This document shows positions 23,852 to 31,957 of a stretch of DNA of 39,806 bases, one piece after another. The notes below the pieces were generated by a model. It was given only the letters and a program-made list of their open reading frames with translations, ran no database searches and was not told the origin of the DNA. How positions within the stretch are numbered: position 1 is the first letter of the stretch; every line of letters starts with the position of its first letter. Origin of the DNA: Clostridiales bacterium (lineage in GTDB: Bacteria; Bacillota; Clostridia; Lachnospirales; Lachnospiraceae); NCBI GenBank assembly GCA_020860565.1, contig JAJBUA010000049.1, positions 1-39,806 on the forward strand. The letters run 5' to 3'. The position numbers were made by a program, and so were the translations under genes.

Positions 23852-24724
23852 CTGGCCGTTCTTCCTCATCGGACGTGCCGGCGGCGGGATATCGACATTG
23901 GGATTCTGAATGTGATGGTTCAGCTCTGCGCCCAGAAAGAGGATGCAGATACAGAAATACAGCCACAGCATCAGCAGGACGATGGCTGTCAGGCTTCCGT
24001 ACATACGGGAATAAGTGCCGAAGTGTGCAAAATAAATCGAATACAGATAGGAAAAAATCATCCAGCCGATGACAGAAAACAAAGCTCCGGGGATCTGATG
24101 CCAGGGGTTTTGTTTTTTCCAGGGCAGGATCGTGTAAATCCCGATAAAGCAGATAAAGAGAATCACAAAGGAAATCAGGCCGCTCATGTTGAAAAGATTT
24201 TCCAGACGGAGCAGGATCGCCGGAAAATAGTGCTGCGCAAATTGCTCCAGAGAAGAGCCCAGTACGAGAAGAAAAAGGGACATAATACATGCGGCGAGAA
24301 AGACCAGCGTATATCCGGTGCTGATCAGCCGGCGGATGATATAATTACGTTTAAAGGAACATTCGTAGACCCGGTTTAAGCCGCGTTCGATCCCCATCAT
24401 GCCAATGGAGGCGGACCACAGAGTAGAGACCGCCGTGACAGAGAGGATGGTTCCTGTCGTTTTCACACTCAGGTCATTCACATTGATGACGCTGATGGCA
24501 AAGCTGTCGAGGGTATCCGGCAGGATCTGTACCAGAAAGCGCAGAAGATCGGATTTATTCACAGAAGGAATAAACCGCAGGATCGTCAGCAGCAGCATCA
24601 GGAAAGGGAACGCTGCAATGACAATAAAAAAAGAAGCCTGTGCTGCATAGACTGGGATATCATTCTGTAAAAATCTCTTAGCGATCCGGTAAAAATCCTG
24701 AAACAATGAGACAAATAATGGCAT
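23846..24724 (-). CDS. YihY/BrkB family membrane protein
   Basis: A 292-residue integral membrane protein with about six hydrophobic helices. Family features include the N-terminal QNDIPVYAAQASFFIVIAAFP-like stretch, with conserved small and aromatic residues before the first helix, and the ASIGMMGIERGLNRVY block in the middle. Formerly annotated as RNase BN; the true function is unknown and transport is suggested. The start at 24724 follows AGGAGG at 11 nt. The ATG at 24763 has its Shine-Dalgarno-like GAAGGA directly against it. The C-terminus is basic and cytoplasmic. Convergent with and overlapping the mutT-like gene. Confidence 0.88.
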   Translation of the reverse strand: MPLFVSLFQDFYRIAKRFLQNDIPVYAAQASFFIVIAAFPFLMLLLTILRFIPSVNKSDLLRFLVQILPDTLDSFAISVINVNDLSVKTTGTILSVTAVSTLWSASIGMMGIERGLNRVYECSFKRNYIIRRLISTGYTLVFLAACIMSLFLLVLGSSLEQFAQHYFPAILLRLENLFNMSGLISFVILFICFIGIYTILPWKKQNPWHQIPGALFSVIGWMIFSYLYSIYFAHFGTYSRMYGSLTAIVLLMLWLYFCICILFLGAELNHHIQNPNVDIPPPARPMRKNGQS

Positions 24725-24835
24725 GGGAAAGAAAACCTCCTGAAATGAAACAAAAATCCGCATTCCTTCTCATCATAGTACCATTCCTTCTGAAAAATGG
24801 CAAGGAGTAACCATGGTCAAACTTATTTGAATCTC

Positions 24836-24864
24836 TTGTAGCACACAATAAATTATGTTAGAAT
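24836..24864 (+). promoter_or_regulatory. Sigma-A-type promoter for nrdG
   Basis: TTGTAG at 24836-24841 and TAGAAT at 24859-24864 have 17-bp spacing, with a TG just upstream of the -10 hexamer. The leader is about 50 nt. Confidence 0.68.
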
Positions 24865-24921
24865 GGTAAATATTGTGACAATGGATGTAAGAACGATGTT
24901 AAAATCAATGTGGGAGAAGAG

Positions 24922-25449
24922 ATGAATTACGCGACAATCAAATCAGTGGATGTGGCCAATGGGCCTGGCGTCAGGGTTTCGCTCTTCGTCAGCGGCTGCA
25001 GACATCACTGTAAAAACTGTTTTAATCAGGAAACCTGGGATTTTAATTACGGGGAACCATTTACATCCGGGACCGAGGATCTCCTGATCCGTTATCTGGA
25101 ACCTTCTTATATCGAGGGGATCACACTCCTTGGGGGCGAACCGATGGAGCCTGAGAACCAGGAGGGACTGCTGCCCCTGGTACGCAGAATACGGGAAAAA
25201 TATCCGGAGAAATCCATCTGGTGTTTTACCGGATATGATTTTGAAAGGGACATTCTTGGCAGGATGTGGACGTCTCCGGTTACGAGAGAACTGGTTCCGC
25301 TGTTTGACGTTATGGTGGACGGAAACTTTATCGAAGAGAAAAAGAATCTGAGTCTGAGGTTTCGCGGATCGGAAAATCAGAGGATCCTGAATGTAAAAGC
25401 CTCGCTGGCGCAGGGAAAGGCGGTATGGCAGGAAGAATTCCGCCATTGA
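24922..25449 (+). CDS. nrdG: Anaerobic ribonucleotide reductase activating protein NrdG
   Basis: Radical SAM enzyme that generates the glycyl radical on NrdD, needed to make deoxynucleotides without oxygen. It has 175 residues from ATG 24922, preceded by GGAGAAGAG. A GTG at 24910 overlaps that site. The iron-sulfur motif is C26-x3-C30-x2-C33 (SGCRHHCKNC), followed by NQETWDF, and GGEPMEPEN is the SAM-binding GGE motif. The length is standard. The partner nrdD is not adjacent: the left neighbour is a divergent membrane protein gene and the right a transporter. Confidence 0.95.
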   Translation: MNYATIKSVDVANGPGVRVSLFVSGCRHHCKNCFNQETWDFNYGEPFTSGTEDLLIRYLEPSYIEGITLLGGEPMEPENQEGLLPLVRRIREKYPEKSIWCFTGYDFERDILGRMWTSPVTRELVPLFDVMVDGNFIEEKKNLSLRFRGSENQRILNVKASLAQGKAVWQEEFRH

Positions 25450-25473
25450 CGAAAAGGTTAAAATGGATAATAT
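25446..25473 (+). promoter_or_regulatory. Possible promoter for the MATE gene
   Basis: TTGACG at 25446-25451 overlaps the nrdG stop, and TAATAT lies at 25468-25473 with 16-bp spacing. The leader to 25567 would be about 90 nt. Confidence 0.5.
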
Positions 25474-25566
25474 TGTATAAAAACAAAAGAAATGGGTCAT
25501 ACGATTTATCACCGGTTTGTCCGGGAAGATTATCTGGAAATACGAAACGAGGTTGTAAGATAATAT

Positions 25567-26934
25567 ATGAGTCATGCGGTTAAAAAATCGTCGACGATGG
25601 ATATGACGGTCGGCTCGATCTCAAAATTATTGATTGCCTTTGCGGTACCACTCCTGCTGGGCAATCTTTTTCAGCTTTTTTATAATACGGTTGATGTACT
25701 GGTGGTGGGTAATTTTGTCGGCAAAGAGGCACTGGCGGCGGTTGGTTCGACAACGTCCATTATTAATATGCTGGTATCCTTTTTTAACGGATTTTCCGTG
25801 GGCGCGGGCGTCATCATCAGCCGTTATTACGGCGCGCATGACACGAAACAGATGCACATCTCCATTGAAACAACGATGGCGTGTACCTTTGTTTTCAGTG
25901 TATTGTTTACGGTTATCGGCGTGGCAGGAGTTCCGCTGATGCTCCGTCTGATGTCGACGCCGGAGGATGTGATGGAGTCAGCGACGACTTATCTGAGTAT
26001 CTATTTCGCGGGGATTGCCGGACTGCTGATCTACAATATGGGAAGCGGGATTCTGCGTGCGGTCGGTGATACCCGGAGACCGTTAATGTTTCTGTGTTTT
26101 ACCAGCATTTTAAATATCTTTCTGGATCTGCTTTTTGTGATTGTCTTCCACCTGGGAATCGCCGGAGTAGCTTATGCGACGATCCTTTCTCAGTTCATTT
26201 CAGCTTTGCTGATATTAATTATGCTGACAAAAACTTCGGATATCTATAAGCTGGTCTGGCGGGATCTGACGATTAATCTGGAGATTTTAAAACAGATTAT
26301 GGCGATTGCTCTTCCTACAGCAATCCAGTCAACGGTTACCTGCTTTTCAAATGTAATTGTGCAGGCTTATGTCAATGCTTTTGGTTCGAGCTGTATGGCC
26401 GGTTGGAGTACGTATATTAAAGTCGATCAATATATGTTCCTGCCGATGCAGAGCATGGGACAGGCAGTAACCACTTTTGTGAGTCAGAATATCGGAGCCA
26501 GAGACGTTAACCGGGCCAAACAGGGAACGAAGAGTGCTTTGACCATGACGTTTGGCATCACTCTGGCGGTTTCTCTGATTATCTGGATATGGGTAACCCC
26601 GATTACCAGCCTGTTCAGCAGTGATCCGGAGGTGCTTACATACGCGCGTCTCTTTATCCGCATGAATGTGCTGATTCTGAATCTGGGAACCTTTAATCAG
26701 GTACTGGCCGGTGCTCTGCGGGGGATCGGCGACGCCAGGGCGCCGATGGCAATTATGCTGATTTCCTTTGTGGCTTTCCGGCAGATTTATCTGTATGTGG
26801 GAAGCCGGATCGCCCACGATGTCCGTGTGGTCGGATTTGGCTATCCGATGGGCTGGATCCTGTGCGCGATCCTGATGATCGGATATTACCGTTTCAGTCA
26901 CTGGGAGGAGAAGACACTGGCTAAACTGGGATAA
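25567..26934 (+). CDS. MATE family efflux transporter
   Basis: 455 residues with about twelve membrane helices in two similar halves, the MATE fold. Typical patterns are VPLLLGNLFQLFYNTVD near the start, VGNFVGKEALAAVGS in the first half, and SQNIGARDVNRAKQG at the matching place in the second half. Such pumps expel cationic drugs or metabolites using a sodium or proton gradient; the substrate here is unknown. GAGG lies about 14 nt before the ATG, a rather long spacing. The next gene is more than 130 nt away and belongs to the phosphate cluster. Confidence 0.93.
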   Translation: MSHAVKKSSTMDMTVGSISKLLIAFAVPLLLGNLFQLFYNTVDVLVVGNFVGKEALAAVGSTTSIINMLVSFFNGFSVGAGVIISRYYGAHDTKQMHISIETTMACTFVFSVLFTVIGVAGVPLMLRLMSTPEDVMESATTYLSIYFAGIAGLLIYNMGSGILRAVGDTRRPLMFLCFTSILNIFLDLLFVIVFHLGIAGVAYATILSQFISALLILIMLTKTSDIYKLVWRDLTINLEILKQIMAIALPTAIQSTVTCFSNVIVQAYVNAFGSSCMAGWSTYIKVDQYMFLPMQSMGQAVTTFVSQNIGARDVNRAKQGTKSALTMTFGITLAVSLIIWIWVTPITSLFSSDPEVLTYARLFIRMNVLILNLGTFNQVLAGALRGIGDARAPMAIMLISFVAFRQIYLYVGSRIAHDVRVVGFGYPMGWILCAILMIGYYRFSHWEEKTLAKLG

Positions 26935-26963
26935 GTGTATCCGGAAGTATCTGTTTTTTTGCT

Positions 26964-27018
26964 TTTACAAAGACTTAACACACCCGCGATTTCAGATTTA
27001 ACGTTGCGCTCATATAAT
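26964..27018 (+). promoter_or_regulatory. Predicted PhoP-controlled promoter of the pst-pho cluster
   Basis: TTTACA (26964-26969) and TTAACA (26975-26980) are direct repeats exactly 11 bp apart, the spacing of PhoP half-sites known from Bacillus (TT[A/T/C]ACA). A third near-match TTAACG lies at 26998-27003. A consensus TATAAT at 27013-27018 has a poor -35 (TTTCAG, 26990-26995), as expected for an activator-dependent promoter. A second TATAAT at 27057-27062 is too close to the start codon to be useful. Confidence 0.6.
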
Positions 27019-27081
27019 TTCCTACGTAGTGACAAGGTTACAGTTTTTTAATCTATTATAATTTAGGAGAGAATGAGTATT

Positions 27082-28050
27082 ATGAAAAAATCAATCGCAG
27101 TAATTGCAGCAATGAGTATGATGATGGCAGGACTGACCGGATGTGGCTCCAGCCAGACAGCAGAGACAACGGCAGCAGCAACCACAGCGGCAGCAGCTGA
27201 GACTGCAGCGGCAGAAACAACAGCTGCAGCGACGACAGCAGCGGAAACCGAGGCGGCAGCAACAAAGGCAGAAGGCCCGATTACGGTGGTATCGCGTGAG
27301 GATGGTTCCGGTACCAGAGGCGCTTTCATTGAGCTTTTCGGAATTGAACAGAAAAATGACGCAGGTGAGAAGGTAGATTACACGACTGAGGATGCGGAAA
27401 TCACCAACAGCACGGCGGTTATGATGACAACCATCGCCGGCAATACCAAAGCAATCGGATATGTTTCTCTGGGCTCTCTGAATGACAGTGTTAAGGCTGT
27501 TGAGATTGATGGCGCAGAGGCGACCGTAGATAACATCAAATCCGGCGAGTATAAGATTGCCCGTCCGTTTGTGATCGCGGTTCAGGAAGGCTTAAGCGAT
27601 CAGGCGACAGATTTCATCAGCTTTATCATGAGCGAGGAAGGACAGACTGTAGTAGAGGATAACGGTTATATCAGCCAGGGCAACGAGGGTGCTTACGAGG
27701 CAGCTGATGTCAGCGGTAAAGTAGTAGTGGCCGGTTCTTCTTCGGTAACTCCGGTTATGGAAAAACTGAAAGAAGCATATGAAGCTTTAAATGCAAACGT
27801 TGAGATCGAAGTGCAGCAGAGCGATTCGACGACGGGTATTACCTCCGCAATTGAGGGCGTATGTGATATCGGTATGGCCTCCAGAGAACTGAAAGACAGT
27901 GAGCTTGAGTCCGGTCTGATTCCGACTGTGATCGCGATGGACGGTATCGCTGTGATTGTGAACAATGACAGCCCGGTAGATGCGCTGACCAGTGAGAATG
28001 TCATGAATATCTTTATGGGCGACATTACGAACTGGGAAGATGTTCAGTAA
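27082..28050 (+). CDS. pstS: Phosphate-binding lipoprotein PstS, circularly permuted
   Basis: 322 residues. A lipoprotein signal ends in LTG-C21. An Ala/Thr/Glu-rich linker (about 25-62) follows, then the binding fold. The order of the two halves is reversed. First comes the block that is C-terminal in ordinary PstS: ITVVSREDGSGTRGAF (67-82), IGYVSLGSLNDSVKAV, then ATDFISFIMSEEGQ. Then comes the block that is normally N-terminal: VVVAGSSSVTPVMEKL (214-229), CDIGMASREL, AVIVNND, and finally FMGDITNWEDV at the very end. Both phosphate loops are present, so the site should be complete. It captures phosphate outside the membrane for PstCAB. The start at 27082 after AGGAG is preferred over 27073 because it gives the standard MKKS signal peptide. 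Confidence 0.92.
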   Translation: MKKSIAVIAAMSMMMAGLTGCGSSQTAETTAAATTAAAAETAAAETTAAATTAAETEAAATKAEGPITVVSREDGSGTRGAFIELFGIEQKNDAGEKVDYTTEDAEITNSTAVMMTTIAGNTKAIGYVSLGSLNDSVKAVEIDGAEATVDNIKSGEYKIARPFVIAVQEGLSDQATDFISFIMSEEGQTVVEDNGYISQGNEGAYEAADVSGKVVVAGSSSVTPVMEKLKEAYEALNANVEIEVQQSDSTTGITSAIEGVCDIGMASRELKDSELESGLIPTVIAMDGIAVIVNNDSPVDALTSENVMNIFMGDITNWEDVQ

Positions 28051-28095
28051 GACAGCAGGAAATAAGAAATCGAGCAGCATAAAAAGGAGTCATTC

Positions 28096-28947
28096 ATGAA
28101 AAACATAAAAGAATCTGTAATGCATGTGGTATTTCTTCTTTCCGCGTGTGCGTCGATTCTTGCGGTAGCCATGATCTGTATCTTCCTGTTTGCGAACGGT
28201 GTGCCGGCGATCGGCAAGATCGGTGTGCTGGATTTCCTGACGGGAAAGACATGGAAACCGGGTAATAATATTTACGGGATTTTTCCAATGATTCTGGGGA
28301 GTATTTATGTGACTGCAGGAGCGATCCTGATCGGCGTGCCGATCGGGATCCTGACTGCGGTTTATTTATCCAAATTCTGTCCGAGAATGCTTTACAAGGT
28401 AATTAAACCGGCGGTGGATCTGCTGGCGGGTATTCCTTCCGTAGTTTACGGCTTTTTCGGTATGGTGGTGATTGTTCCGGCAATGTCGTTCCTCTTTGGC
28501 GGAAGCGGAAAGAGCATGGCGACTGCTTCGGTTCTTCTCGGAATTATGATTCTTCCTACGATTATCGGTGTATCCGAATCTGCGATTAATGCGGTGCCGT
28601 CGAGTTATTATGAGGGCGCACTGGCGCTTGGCGCGACACATGAACGCAGTGTGTTTTTTGCAACGCTGCCGGCGGCAAAATCAGGCATTCTGGCCGGTGT
28701 CATCCTTGGTGTCGGGCGTGCGATCGGAGAGACGATGGCGGTAATTATGGTAGCAGGCAATCAGGCGCGTATGCCGAAGGGATTATTTGAGGGAGTGCGT
28801 ACCATGACGGCCAATATCGTGCTGGAGATGGGTTACGCGACAGATCTTCACAGAGAGGCGTTGATTGCGACCGCAGTCGTGCTGTTTGTGTTTATTCTGA
28901 TTATCAATCTGTTATTTTCTCTGATCAGCAGAAAGGCGGAGGTGTAA
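28096..28947 (+). CDS. pstC: Phosphate ABC transporter permease PstC
   Basis: 283 residues with six membrane segments. Inner-membrane permease that pairs with PstA. Visible family features are NIYGIFPMILGSIYVT, the LLAGIPSVVYGFFG loop, and the EAA-type coupling loop (YYEGALALGATHERSVFFATLPAAKSGI) that contacts PstB. GRAIGETMAVIMVAGN is the conserved block following it. AAGGAG precedes the ATG. pstA starts 3 nt after the stop. Confidence 0.96.
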   Translation: MKNIKESVMHVVFLLSACASILAVAMICIFLFANGVPAIGKIGVLDFLTGKTWKPGNNIYGIFPMILGSIYVTAGAILIGVPIGILTAVYLSKFCPRMLYKVIKPAVDLLAGIPSVVYGFFGMVVIVPAMSFLFGGSGKSMATASVLLGIMILPTIIGVSESAINAVPSSYYEGALALGATHERSVFFATLPAAKSGILAGVILGVGRAIGETMAVIMVAGNQARMPKGLFEGVRTMTANIVLEMGYATDLHREALIATAVVLFVFILIINLLFSLISRKAEV

Positions 28948-28950
28948 GAG

Positions 28951-29826
28951 ATGGAAGGAATCGTTGAGATTAACCGTCAGACGGTTGTTCAGAAAATGAA
29001 ATCTTACAGGAGAAGTCCTCTGTCGTTGCTGCTTTATCTGCTGGTGACGCTGTCAGCCCTTCTTACAGTGCTGACCCTGCTTTTCCTGATTGTTTATATT
29101 CTGGTGAAGGGAATTCCCTATCTGACGCCTGAGCTTTTTGCCTGGGAATATAACAGTGAGAATGTGTCGCTGACTCCGGCGCTGGTCAATACCGTAATGA
29201 TGACGCTGCTGGCACTGCTGGTGGCAGTACCGCTGGGAATTTTCGCGGCAATTTATCTGGTTGAGTACGCGAAACGGGGGAATAAGCTGGTTTCGGTTGT
29301 GCGTGTGACTGCGGAGACTTTGTCCGGTATCCCATCGATTGTCTATGGCCTGTTTGGCTTTCTGTTTTTTGCAGTAAAGCTTAAATGGTCTTATACCATT
29401 ATGGGCGGCGCGCTCACGCTGGCGATTATGATTCTGCCGTCCATTATGCGGACCACGGAGGAGGCTCTGAAGGCTGTGCCGGACTCTTATCGGGAAGGAA
29501 GCTTTGGGCTGGGAGCTGGGCGCCTGCGTACGGTTTTCCAGATTGTGCTGCCTTCCGCTGTACCGGGGATCCTCGCCGGTGTGATTCTGGCGATCGGGCG
29601 TATCGTTGGTGAGACGGCCGCTTTGATGTATACGGCAGGTACGGTAGCCGGTATCCCGTCCAGCCTCTTTGGCTCCGGACGTACTCTGGCGATTCATATG
29701 TATGTGCTGACCAATGAGGGGCTTCACACGAATCAGTCTTACGCGACAGCGGTTGTTCTGCTGGTCGTTGTGATCTGTATTAACGCGATCTCAGGCTTTA
29801 TTGCCCGGCAGGTAGAGAAACGCTGA
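28951..29826 (+). CDS. pstA: Phosphate ABC transporter permease PstA
   Basis: 291 residues with six membrane segments. It shares with PstC the [14 protein letters not shown] loop, an EAA loop ([28 protein letters not shown]) and [15 protein letters not shown]. The N-terminal ~30 residues are hydrophilic and precede the first helix. Its start is almost contiguous with pstC. pstB follows after 26 nt. Confidence 0.96.
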   Translation: MEGIVEINRQTVVQKMKSYRRSPLSLLLYLLVTLSALLTVLTLLFLIVYILVKGIPYLTPELFAWEYNSENVSLTPALVNTVMMTLLALLVAVPLGIFAAIYLVEYAKRGNKLVSVVRVTAETLSGIPSIVYGLFGFLFFAVKLKWSYTIMGGALTLAIMILPSIMRTTEEALKAVPDSYREGSFGLGAGRLRTVFQIVLPSAVPGILAGVILAIGRIVGETAALMYTAGTVAGIPSSLFGSGRTLAIHMYVLTNEGLHTNQSYATAVVLLVVVICINAISGFIARQVEKR

Positions 29827-29852
29827 CTGCGGAAAGAAAAACAGTTAAGAGG

Positions 29853-30608
29853 ATGAATATGGATAAGTTTACGATTGAAAATATGGAACTGTATTACGGT
29901 GATTTCAAGGCGCTGAAGGGGATTAATCTGAATATTCAGGCGAATGAGATTACTGCGTTTATCGGACCGTCCGGATGTGGAAAATCCACTCTGCTCAAAT
30001 CACTGAACCGGATGAATGATCTGGTGGAAGGGTGTAAGATTACCGGAAGCGTGAAGCTGGATGGAGAAGATATTTACGGAGATATGGATATCAATCTGCT
30101 GCGTAAGAGGGTCGGCATGGTATTTCAGAAGCCGAATCCATTTCCGATGAGCGTTTATGATAATATTGCTTTTGGACCGCGTACCCATGGAATTCACTCC
30201 AAGGCGCATCTGGATGATATTGTCGAGAAATCGCTGACCGATGCGGCAATCTGGGATGAATTAAAGGACCGTCTGAAAAAGAGTGCGCTTGGTCTGTCCG
30301 GAGGACAGCAGCAGCGTCTGTGTATTGCCCGTGCGCTGGCTGTGCAGCCGGATGTCCTCTTGATGGATGAGCCGACCTCGGCTCTTGATCCGATTTCAAC
30401 TTCTAAGATCGAAGACCTTGCGGTTGAACTCAAAAAGGAGTATACTATCGTCATGGTGACCCATAATATGCAGCAGGCCGCGCGTATCTCAGATAAGACA
30501 GCATTTTTCCTCCTTGGAGAGGTGATTGAATTCGGTGAGACAGATCAGATCTTTTCGATGCCGAAGAATAAAAAAACCGAGGATTATATTACGGGGAGGT
30601 TTGGCTGA
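29853..30608 (+). CDS. pstB: Phosphate ABC transporter ATPase PstB
   Basis: 251 residues. ABC ATPase that powers PstCA. Walker A is GPSGCGKST, the Q-loop is [11 protein letters not shown] (the PstB-specific version), the signature is LSGGQQQR, Walker B is [13 protein letters not shown], and the switch histidine is in [14 protein letters not shown] lies upstream. phoU starts 1 nt after the stop codon. Confidence 0.97.
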   Translation: MNMDKFTIENMELYYGDFKALKGINLNIQANEITAFIGPSGCGKSTLLKSLNRMNDLVEGCKITGSVKLDGEDIYGDMDINLLRKRVGMVFQKPNPFPMSVYDNIAFGPRTHGIHSKAHLDDIVEKSLTDAAIWDELKDRLKKSALGLSGGQQQRLCIARALAVQPDVLLMDEPTSALDPISTSKIEDLAVELKKEYTIVMVTHNMQQAARISDKTAFFLLGEVIEFGETDQIFSMPKNKKTEDYITGRFG

Positions 30609-30609
30609 T

Positions 30610-31254
30610 ATGAGAGAACAATACGCGAAACAGCTGGAATATCTGCATGTGGAAATGGTTCGTATGGGCGCTTTGTGTGAGGACGCGATCACCTGCGTCA
30701 CCCGTATCCTTCTGGGGGAGACTGGCCTGCAGGATCAGCTTCAGGAAACTGCGCAGCAGATTGAGCAGGAAGAAAAGGATATTGAGAACCATTGTATGCG
30801 CCTGATCTTAAAACAGCAGCCGATTGCGACTGATCTGCGCACGGTGTCATCTGCACTGCGGATGATTTCAGATATGAACCGGATCGGCGTCCAGACGCAG
30901 GATATCGCGGATATCTGCCGCTGCCTGAATGGGAAACACCTGGAATGTGAGGCTTTGCTCCGGGAGATGGCTGAGGCTGCCGGTCACATGGTGACAATGA
31001 GTGTGGATTCCTTTGTCCGGCGGGATCTGGAACTGGTACGCGAGGTTGTGGGATATGATGATGTTGTGGATGACCTCTTTGACCGGATCAAGAAAGAACT
31101 GATCGGGATACTGGGACAGGGAACCGATGAAGAACGCGGTGAGATCTGCATTGATACACTGATGGTCACCAAATATCTGGAGAGAATCGGCGACCATGCC
31201 AGCAGTATTGCGACATGGGTAGAGTATTCGATTACGGGACAGCGCACAAAGTAA
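30610..31254 (+). CDS. phoU: Phosphate signalling protein PhoU
   Basis: 214 residues, two repeats of the three-helix PhoU domain. It links PstB activity to the PhoR sensor and limits phosphate uptake. The sequence shows the E-x-x-x-D metal-site patterns of the family (for example VGYDDVVDDLFDRIKKEL, and IGDHASSIATW near the C-terminus). The start at ATG 30610 follows GGGAGG; an upstream in-frame ATG at 30526 lies inside pstB. The gene is tightly packed after pstB and 22 nt before the response regulator. Confidence 0.95.
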   Translation: MREQYAKQLEYLHVEMVRMGALCEDAITCVTRILLGETGLQDQLQETAQQIEQEEKDIENHCMRLILKQQPIATDLRTVSSALRMISDMNRIGVQTQDIADICRCLNGKHLECEALLREMAEAAGHMVTMSVDSFVRRDLELVREVVGYDDVVDDLFDRIKKELIGILGQGTDEERGEICIDTLMVTKYLERIGDHASSIATWVEYSITGQRTK

Positions 31255-31276
31255 CCAATCGGGGATAATAAGGAGA

Positions 31277-31957
31277 ATGGCTGTGATTTATTTAGTGGAA
31301 GATGATAACAGTATCCGGGATCTGGTAGTTTATACTCTGGAGACAAGCGGGCTCCCTTCCAAAGGGTTTGCGTCTGCGGCTGAGTTCTGGGAAGCGATGG
31401 AGAAGGAAACGCCGTCGCTTGTACTGCTGGATATCATGCTTCCTGATGAGGATGGCCTGAGTATTTTAAAAAAGCTTCGCCGTTCTTCTCAGGCAGCCAG
31501 GCTTCCAGTGATTATGCTGACAGCCAGGGGAACCGAATACGACAAGGTCGTAGGTCTGAACGAGGGAGCGGATGATTATATCCCGAAACCATTTGGTATG
31601 ATGGAACTGGTTGCCCGTGTGCGTGCTCTGCTCCGGAGAGCGGAGTCCGGGCAGGCAGAAAAGACGACGGTATTCCGGATCGGGGATATCATGCTGGATC
31701 CCAAAAAGCATGTGGTGAAGGTAAAGGATGAGACCGTAACGCTGACCTATAAGGAATTTGAACTTTTACAGCTGCTTATGGAAAATGAGGGTAATGTCCT
31801 GACCAGAGAGCAGATCATGGGGAAGATCTGGGGTTATGATTTTGATGGAGAAACCAGAACGGTAGATGTCCATGTGCGCTCGCTGCGAATGAAACTGGGT
31901 ACAGCGGGTGACCGGATTGAGACTGTCCGCGGAGTGGGATATAAGATCGGAAATTAA
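31277..31957 (+). CDS. phoP: PhoP/PhoB-type response regulator
   Basis: 226 residues, OmpR/PhoB class. In the receiver domain the acidic pocket is ED (about 8-9), the phosphoacceptor is D52 (LLDIMLPDEDG), and T82 and K104 complete the switch. The C-terminal winged helix (about 130-224) carries the usual LTYKEFELLQLL and RTVDVHVRSLRMKLG patterns. It should bind the TTTACA/TTAACA repeats upstream of pstS. AAGGAGA precedes the ATG. Its stop overlaps the sensor kinase start by 1 nt (TAATG), a translational coupling. Confidence 0.92.
   Translation: MAVIYLVEDDNSIRDLVVYTLETSGLPSKGFASAAEFWEAMEKETPSLVLLDIMLPDEDGLSILKKLRRSSQAARLPVIMLTARGTEYDKVVGLNEGADDYIPKPFGMMELVARVRALLRRAESGQAEKTTVFRIGDIMLDPKKHVVKVKDETVTLTYKEFELLQLLMENEGNVLTREQIMGKIWGYDFDGETRTVDVHVRSLRMKLGTAGDRIETVRGVGYKIGN

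Noticed and set aside
27057-27062. Second TATAAT in front of pstS
   Set aside because: A start from it would fall at the ribosome binding site or start codon, leaving no leader. No -35 lies at a suitable distance.
27143-27265. GCA-rich repeats in pstS as a microsatellite or repeat element
   Set aside because: They encode the Ala/Thr/Glu linker after the lipobox, common in lipoproteins of this bacterial group, and are not a separate element.
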